In this document: one piece after another, positions 57,477 through 64,000 of the stretch
How positions within the stretch are numbered: position 1 is the first letter of the stretch
Layout of the letters: the number at the start of each line of letters is the position of its first letter
Assembly: GCA_009363875.1 (NCBI GenBank)
Contig: CM018683.1
Span: forward strand, 47,729,711 to 47,793,710
DNA from: Mikania micrantha
Taxonomy: Eukaryota > Streptophyta > Magnoliopsida > Asterales > Asteraceae
DNA: 64,000 nucleotides
Reading direction: 5' to 3'
Made by a program: the position numbers and the translations under genes
Notes under the pieces: generated by a model
The model's input: the letters and a program-made list of their open reading frames with translations, nothing else
Databases searched by the model: none
Told to the model about the DNA's origin: nothing

Positions 57477-57767
57477 TACCCAGTTATAGTCGAGGTTGAC
57501 TATCATACCCAGTTATAGTCGTGGTTGACTATCATACCCAGTTATAGTCGTGGTTGACTATCATACCCAGTTATAGTCGTGGTTGACTATCATACCCAGT
57601 TATAGTCGTGGGTTGACTATCATACCCAGTTATAGTCGTGGTTGACTATCATACCCAGTTATAGTCGTGGTTGACTATCATACCCAGTTATAGTCGTGGT
57701 TGACTATCATACCCAGTTATAGTCGTGGTTGACTATCATACCCAGTTATAGTCGTGGTTGACTATCA
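57477..57767 (-). repeat. 29-bp minisatellite, 10 units, in the Gypsy B 5' LTR
   Basis: 291 bp: ten 29-bp units, one with an extra G (gtgggtt). It is two units longer than in the sister LTR. Confidence 0.97.
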
Positions 57768-59175
57768 TACCCAGCCATCACAAGAGCTGGTACATCTTTC
57801 ATACTTATCCTATAACACGTATAGGAACATCGTTCGTTCGTCATACATGATATACTAGCATTATATCATCTTTTATCATAATCATCATAACATTTACTGC
57901 TAACATCATAACATCATTCATAGCAGTCATCATGGCATCTCAGGCATGTTATACTAGCATCGTCTCATCATACCATCATAGCATACTGTCATCATGCACA
58001 GTTCATCATAACATACTAGCATCATCAGCATATCATAATATCATGTCATCATGCCTACATATCATACTTCCATCCTAGCAACCTAGGACCTTGTCATACT
58101 CCTATAACGGTTCTCATAGTTATCATCATGAAGCATGTTATCATAAAGCCATCATCATATCAAATGCTAGCATCATTTTTATGTCATGTTATTCATTATC
58201 ATAATTCATTTCTCATGCATTCATCGTACTTAACTTACTTTCATGCATAGATCATACTAACACATACGCATGCATACATCGTTAGGGCATACCATCATTC
58301 ATTCATCATCATAAGCACATAACATCATAACATAACCATAAGCATGCATGTCAGCCCAAAACAGTTAACATGAAATAGGGCGTCTAGAACTCACCTGATA
58401 GTAGACTCCTGTTAACCTTAGCCGAACTCCTTAGCTAGGGCCTTAAGGACCTATATCAGTTACATCATATCATCACATACCATTACATTACATACTTAGA
58501 CTTAGAAATTATTCTAAGTCCTCATAGCCTACTAGTCCCCCTTATTGAATCCAAGTTTTCGAAATTTAGTTAAGTGTTCGAAACCCTTGAAATTCATTAA
58601 GTTCCTACATACACGAATTGCCATGTACTCGAAACATCTCTAGTTCACGAAATGCCATGTACTCGAAATTCCATGTACACGAAATGCCATGTACACGAAA
58701 TTCCATGTACACGAAATAACCATTGTATTCGAAATAGCCCCTGTACTCGAAATAACATTGTACTCGAAATACATGCATGATTTCGAGTACCCTCTGTACA
58801 TGATTTCGTGTACTCATCATTTCGTCATTAAACATCTCAGAAATTCATCTAAGACCTTGGGGAGCTAGTTCTAGGTTCCTTTGGTTGTTACCAACGTATT
58901 GGAACCTCAAAGTTATGAACTTTATGCATAAAGGTGTGAGCTTTATGCAAAAGTTCACCCTTTGTTTAACCATTCTAACTTTTGCATAAAAATCCAGCTT
59001 TCTATACATGAATCACTTACTTGAAGGTAGCTGATCCTCCTGGTAAAATCCCGTGCGTTTCCTACTTCGTTTGGTCGATCAAAGTTTGATTCTTGAAATT
59101 CTTGGACTTAAACTTCGTGTACTCGAGAGGGACTGTGCTTCCAACCAAAGGTTGTCACATTTCCCAAGGCACGAC

Positions 59176-59183
59176 TATTTATA
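59176..59183 (-). promoter_or_regulatory. TATA box of the Gypsy B 5' LTR
   Basis: The minus strand reads TATAAATA about 205 bp inside the LTR start, in the context GTCTATAAATAGTCG. If used, U3 is only about 230 bp, and most of the LTR, including the minisatellite, would be transcribed as R-U5 leader. Confidence 0.6.
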
Positions 59184-59391
59184 GACAGGGTGCCCGTACT
59201 CGAACACCTGAGTACACGAAATAGGGAGTACTCGAAATATGGTGTACTCGAAATCTCCATATTTCGAGTACACGATTTCTGAGTCCCATCTTGGTTATTT
59301 TCGTCTATTTTCCCACAAGTTACTTATCTGTTACACGTACGTAGAATTCAAATAACTTGTATCTTAGAAAAATTTGGGATGTTACAAATAC

Positions 59392-61141
59392 TTATTTTCA
59401 TTCTTTGAAAACTTTTTAATTTCAACCAATGAGGTTTTGAAAGAAACTTTCTTTTTGGATGATGATGCAGAATTTGAAACACATGGTTTCACATCATCAA
59501 CGATATTATTGTGAGAATCATCATAATCCTTATGTACATCCATCAACCCACAACTGTACAATGTCTCCTCATCATATTCCTCAAATGTACAATCTTCAAT
59601 GATCGGAGGAATGTCGTCATCAACACATATTGGAGACTTTCCCTTATTGAGAGTGTTATCTATTGAAATTTTACTGTCACTTGATTTCTCAATAATAGGA
59701 CTTGAAGAAATTATAGAATCATGATGATTCTCCAATTTGTGCATGATTCTGTCAAAGTCCCTTTTTGCCTTGTCCATTTTGATTTTAATTTTATTTACTG
59801 CATTTGTCAATTCAACATTTACTTTGCTCAAAATGTCAAGTTTTTGTTCAGAAACACTTTCATTGGCATTTGACTTTGACAAATCATCAGTCAACATTTG
59901 AACCTGTAACTTCAAATCTGCAATCTGTTTTGAAAAAAACTTTTCATTTGATTTTAAATCCATGTATGCTTTATTGCAGTTTGATAAGTCACATTTCAAA
60001 TTCATGTTTTCTTCCTCCAAACTCCAAATTTGTCCCTCAAGATTTAAACATTTAGAGCATGAGAGTTTAGAAAATGTACCTGAACTTACCTCTTTATCTG
60101 AAATGGTATGACAATGGTCTTCACTAATGATGGTAGTTGTTTCAGACAAATCATCAGAGGCATCCTCATAAACACTCTCATCCTCTGTTGACATCACTTC
60201 AACACTTGAAGTTTCATCCTTTTACTTCAAAACATCATCTTCAGACTTCTTCATCTCACTTTTGATATCAGAATCATAAAGAATGTGTGTATCTTAAGTT
60301 ACATTACATCTCTTATCTACAACTTCATTCATCTGTTTGCTATCTTCAGACATTTCAGGTTGTTCAATTGTTTTATCAGATTCTGACATTGAAGAATCCT
60401 CACTCTTCTCTTCATCACTACCTTCCATCCTCAAATTCACACTTGTCTCAATACAATCTTCAGTTTTCAGATCATCTTCCTTTCCTTCATCAACATCTTC
60501 TTTTTCTTTCTCAGCACTCATACTTGCCTTTAACATGTTTCTTTGTTCATCAATCCACGAGAAATCAACAATTTTCACAATCCATTTTCCGGTTCTCCTT
60601 ATCTCCGATTCCATTTTATCAACCACATCTTTGAAATTCATTAATTTTACATGATGAATAACTTATGTTTCCTTCATCCTTTCAACAAAATCACTCCATC
60701 GATAAAGTAAGAATTGCGTAAACTTCTCAACGATTTGCCCATCAGTAATATCAAACTGAAAATATTTCAATTCTTGCATAAATGATAAAAGACGATCATA
60801 AGCATCCTTGATCATCTTTGTAACATGACCATTATATGCAAATTCTAACAAACTCCACTTTGCACATGAATGTGGCATTTTTTCAAAATCAGTCTTTTTA
60901 AGATCTAGATCACTGAAAACAATTCACACAATTCTCTTTCTTGATTAAATTCAGACATTTGATCTTCATTCAGTTTCAAACATGGTTTCTTGTATTGTTG
61001 GTACAATAACTTCTGAAAATTATCATCCGCTTTGGTAATAAACGTTTCGAATGTGGATCTCCAGTTCGGATAATTGTTCAAATTGTCCAACACAAGTCCA
61101 TTGTTAGTCAACCATTCTACGTTCCAGTTCTTGTGTGTCAT
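59392..61141 (-). pseudogene. Copia gag, N-terminal and central part
   Basis: It starts near 61141 with a segment containing NYPNWRSTFETFI. The frame shifts by one base near 60905-60920 and continues with CAKWSLLEFAYNGH and an acidic Ser/Glu-rich stretch. It then enters a long Lys/Leu/Asn-rich coiled coil (SCSKCLNLEGQIWSLEEENM, about 60065-59750) and reaches the Gypsy B target site. In-frame stops occur at 60663, 60294 and about 60222. The coiled-coil gag followed by a CCHC knuckle (49145-49890) is a common arrangement in plant Copia elements. Plus-strand ORFs here are shadows. Confidence 0.82.
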
Positions 61142-61841
61142 ATTTAACTTTTATGTTCAGAACATCAAAGTTTAACCTATCAAAACAAAACAGCTCAAAC
61201 CTAGTCTTAACGTCCGAATTAGGTCTTGAAACCTATCCCAAATGATCCGGAAGGCCCAAAATAGGTAAACAAGGTTTACTTGAACTTTTAAAATGGTATA
61301 TTTCTTGCAAAACTCTTCGAACAAACCTATTGGAGGTTCTCCCAAACCTTTTCACGAACCTTTTGAGGTTTTCACGAACCTTTTGAGGTTTTTCATGAAC
61401 CTATTGTGGTTTTAGCGAACCTATGAAAGTTTTGGCGAACCTATTGAAGGTTTTGGCGAACCTATGAAGGTTTTGGCGAACCTAGGAAGGTTTTGGCGAA
61501 CCTAGAGGTTTCCACGAACCTATTTGTCACGAACCTATGTAGGTTCGGCTCTTAGGTTCGTCAAAGGTTCGGCAGATCGCACGAACAGATCTGCAATTCA
61601 CTAAAATGGCTCTAGAATCTTCATTTTTTGGAGTTAGAAGGCCAATGAGTAGTCAAAATCTTCGTTTTTTCGAGGCGCATCTTTCTATCGGATCAAAATT
61701 TGCAAAAACTTGATAATTTTTCGTAGATCTGGCTTTTTGTTGACAAAAACGTGAAGAACTTCAAGAACACCTCCAAGATGATGAATTTTCTGATCAAATT
61801 ACTTGAGATTGATATCCAAATAGTCGTAGAATCGAGCCTAA
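61142..61841 (-). other. Copia 5' leader region
   Basis: Between the primer-binding site and gag. 61300-61560 is a degenerate tandem of about 24-30 bp, with units like GGTTTTGGCGAACCTA and cacgaaccttttgagg. No ORF. Confidence 0.7.
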
Positions 61842-61854
61842 CACTCTGATACCA
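61842..61854 (-). other. Copia primer-binding site (initiator Met tRNA)
   Basis: The minus strand reads TGGTATCAGAGTG one base from the 5' LTR, matching the initiator Met tRNA 3' end for at least 11 bases. Confidence 0.9.
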
Positions 61855-61855
61855 C

Positions 61856-62313
61856 TGTAGATTTGAAGAATCGATCACGAAATTCTACGATTCAATATCC
61901 GTTTACAACTAGATTTGAATCAACAATGACAATGTAATAGATCATGAATCTGAATTCTTCATTGATATCCAAGTGTTTACAAATAATAAACGTGAAAATA
62001 CAACACTTGAACGATCAAAAGAAACAAAGATGAAGAGAGTCTTGATCTTGAGCTTGAAAGAGAATTTGACTTTGTGTGTGTGAATTGTAAGCTCTATGTC
62101 TACCAAGTCTTCCAAGTCTAACTATATATAGGTTTCATAGGTTTGCCAAACCTATAAAACATGTGAGCACCAAACCTTTTAGCCATCAATCATAGCTGAA
62201 CCTTCTTGGATCTTTAGCCGAACCCTTAATCATATATAACAAACTACGATTTCATATACAACAAGCCAGGTTCACAGAGTAAATGCAACTTTCACACAGA
62301 AAATCCACTAACA
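61856..62313 (-). repeat. Copia 5' LTR (458 bp)
   Basis: About ten substitutions and a 14-bp deletion relative to 41798-42269. A TATATATA-type box lies at 62123-62130, some 185 bp from the LTR start on the minus strand, a plausible promoter. Confidence 0.95.
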
Positions 62314-62318
62314 GTAAA

Positions 62319-63235
62319 TAAGAGATATATGAAATTACATAAATAAAATTCATCAATAACCAAAAAAAGGTTAACAGAGAAAGTTGTAACAAATCAAAGT
62401 TTTGGATGAAATGTTACAATAATTCCATTGAGTTGCATTTCCTCAACATGTTTTAAGATCATAGGAACTTTTACTTTCAAATTTGTTTTCAAGTACAAAG
62501 AGATTTTGGGTCGGGATTCTATAATCTTAAAACCCTGACTAAATTTCTCGACATGCTTTCAACAAAGGATTTCAAAGGTAGGATCATATATTCTTTGTTA
62601 TCCTGATTTAGAATTCTCAACATAACAACATGGTATCATTCTCAACAAAATTCAGAGGCAAGATTCTTTATTCTTAGCATTATCGATTTGAAATCCTCAA
62701 CACAACTACATGTTATCATCCACAATAAGAACTTCAAGGGCTGGATTTTGTATTCATAGTTTTCCTGACATGAAGTTCTCAAAAAGGGATCATATCACCC
62801 AATACTGTATGTAATAGCCCGATCGATGCCGATATCATTGGGATGCCACATAGATTGTGCAGATTGCTCATAAGCTCCTGGATATTTAATTCAATTCATC
62901 ATATATCAAATCATTCACCACAATGTTAATAACAAAAATAACGTCTATCATGAATTAATTATATTCAAATATACAAAAGATATAGTTAAAATAACTATAC
63001 CATAATCTTCAAGATCCTGTTATGTTAAATAGGTCCAAGTCCCTATATGATGAATGTCCAAAAATGATCTCCAATGCATGATTGGCTTATTCCCACCTAA
63101 GTTCGGTTCGCCACCTGAAATATTCTAAAAATAAGTGTCAACTGCATAAAGTAGTTGCTGAGTTTCCACATGTTTATATTCTCACACATAAAACGCTTTA
63201 TTGAAATAAAAGATGTTACATCATGTGAAGTCTTA
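62319..63235. other. No gene found
   Basis: AT-rich DNA to the right of the Copia target site. Words like atcctcaacata and 'gattc..tattctta' recur irregularly from 62450 to 62770, but no coding domain is visible. Confidence 0.5.
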
Positions 63236-64000
63236 AACCTCTATATAACCAATACCATTGGTCCTTTTGGCACGCTCTTGGGCATTGATCATGCCCGCAA
63301 CAACATTACTAGAGTGGTCATATTTCTCAATGGTTATCTTAGTTTTTGATAACTTAGTTTTAACTTGATTTAGTTCTAAAGTTATCTCATCTATTCTACT
63401 CTAGGCAGCTCGATAGCGAGATTCTTTGTCACTAAAATGCTCATTGAATTTTGAAATATCTAACCGTTTATCATTGAGTTTTCTTCTAAAAGTTGCTTCA
63501 TTTTTTAAGAAACTTTGAGTTAAAGTATTTGAATTTGGTTACTTCTTTGATTAATGATTCATTATGTTTCTTGTAGTTAAATATTTTATCAATGCAGGCA
63601 GAAGAGCATATGTGTTCAGTTATCTCAGAGTATTTCTCATCAACCTCTGCCATGAATGCAAAACTCAAAGTGATCTCTAGCTCCTGAAGTTGATCACTCC
63701 AATCATACGATTCTGATTTTTGAGTGACCAAGGCCTTTGAAGTTCCAACACCTATATCTTCATCAACTTTCTTTTCAGCTTATTTTTCATTCTTAGGCAA
63801 CTTGCACTCTCTTACAAAATGCCTGGGCTGATCACAATTGTAGCACCGGAGCTTTGGCTTATCATATCCCAATTTTCTTCCAGGGTTGTTTCCAAAGTTG
63901 TTCCTGTCATATTTCTTGATAAATTTCTTGGCACGAAACACAGCCATCGCCATTTGCCATGCGATATCCATCTCATCCACATTAGCAGGGTTGATCTGCT
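63236..64000 (-). pseudogene. Another Copia gag, partial, running off the right edge
   Basis: From the right edge the minus strand reads DEMDIAWQMAMAVFRAKKF, then CYNCDQPRHFVREC (CCHC knuckle with the usual Gly replaced by Arg), an in-frame TAA at 63780-63782, and the continuation QLQELEITLSFAFM in the same frame. After a frame change near 63500 a Lys/Asp/Leu-rich coiled coil and a GIGY segment extend to about 63240. This order (knuckle, acidic linker, coiled coil, GIGY) is typical of an abundant plant Copia gag-pol. At least one stop and one frameshift make it a pseudogene. Confidence 0.82.

Larger units (their letters stand above)
49896..59386 (-). mobile_element. Gypsy B: near-complete chromovirus-type Ty3/Gypsy element, very young
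   Basis: Flanked by aatac at 49891-49895 and 59387-59391. LTRs of 2,269 bp (49896-52164) and 2,328 bp (57059-59386) differ by about three substitutions and by two minisatellite units plus one base. A primer-binding site for initiator Met tRNA, a gag-protease-reverse transcriptase-RNase H-integrase order, and a polypurine tract are all present on the minus strand. Pol is broken by one frameshift, three in-frame stops and a 14-codon deletion, so this copy cannot encode its own full machinery. Confidence 0.96.
57059..59386 (-). repeat. Gypsy B 5' LTR (2,328 bp)
   Basis: About three substitutions relative to 49896-52164, plus two extra 29-bp units and one extra G in the minisatellite. The 5-bp duplication aatac follows at 59387-59391. 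Confidence 0.97.
41798..62313 (-). mobile_element. Copia-type LTR element on the minus strand, hosting two nested Gypsy insertions
   Basis: The two terminal repeats (41798-42269 and 61856-62313) start TGTAGATTTGAAG and end in AACA on the plus strand, and are flanked by identical gtaaa (41793-41797 and 62314-62318). A primer-binding site and a polypurine tract lie inside the 5' and 3' LTRs respectively, on the minus strand. Its own internal DNA is only about 5 kb (42270-43682, 48743-49890, 59392-61855) once the two Gypsy elements are removed. A gag reading frame is present but no protease, integrase or reverse transcriptase was seen. It therefore looks like a gag-only, non-autonomous element. 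Confidence 0.93.

Noticed and set aside
60287..60654. Plus-strand ORFs of 105-115 codons
   Set aside because: They are antisense shadows of the acidic Ser/Glu-rich part of the Copia gag.

Overview
This is eukaryotic nuclear DNA from a flowering plant. It is AT-rich, has intron-split coding sequence and is packed with LTR retrotransposons, Helitrons, MITEs and microsatellites. The Copia gag types and LTR styles resemble those I associate with Asteraceae (daisy family); that placement is an inference. No rRNA, tRNA or CRISPR locus was found.

Only one credible host gene is present, and no single long ORF shows it. It is an 11-exon UbiA-type aromatic prenyltransferase of the homogentisate phytyltransferase class on the minus strand (16878 down to 11499). 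All introns are phase 0, the predicted protein is 381 aa, and both Asp-rich catalytic motifs are intact. Introns 1 and 7 carry small transposons.

Layout. 1-1123: truncated Ty3/Gypsy LTR with a 29-bp minisatellite. 1124-5925: repeat-derived DNA without a gene. 5926-9970: two decayed Copia gag pseudogenes, one split by a 1.6-kb insertion. 10450-11230: nested repeats. 11499-16878: the prenyltransferase gene. 17-25 kb: a Mutator-like element with a GC-rich core (19372-20138), a CACTA element (21007-23386) with a hAT-like MITE inside it, tandem repeats and a SINE-like piece. 25212-25972 and 27203-30554: Helitrons, the larger one carrying spliced-gene-like fragments. 30.5-37.2 kb: consecutive elements with GGG...CCC ends embedded in TA or CATA microsatellites, including a 5.6-kb one. 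39.2-41.4 kb: one Tourist-like and three hAT-like short elements.

41798-62313 is one Copia-type element on the minus strand, with 5-bp target duplication gtaaa on both sides. Two Gypsy chromovirus-type elements later inserted into it independently. Gypsy A (43688-48737, duplication caagt) has a large internal deletion. Gypsy B (49896-59386, duplication aatac) is nearly full length, with almost identical LTRs but a broken pol. The duplications, LTR differences and nesting order give a consistent history: Copia oldest, Gypsy B youngest. From about 63236 to the right edge another Copia gag pseudogene begins. All boundaries were read by eye.
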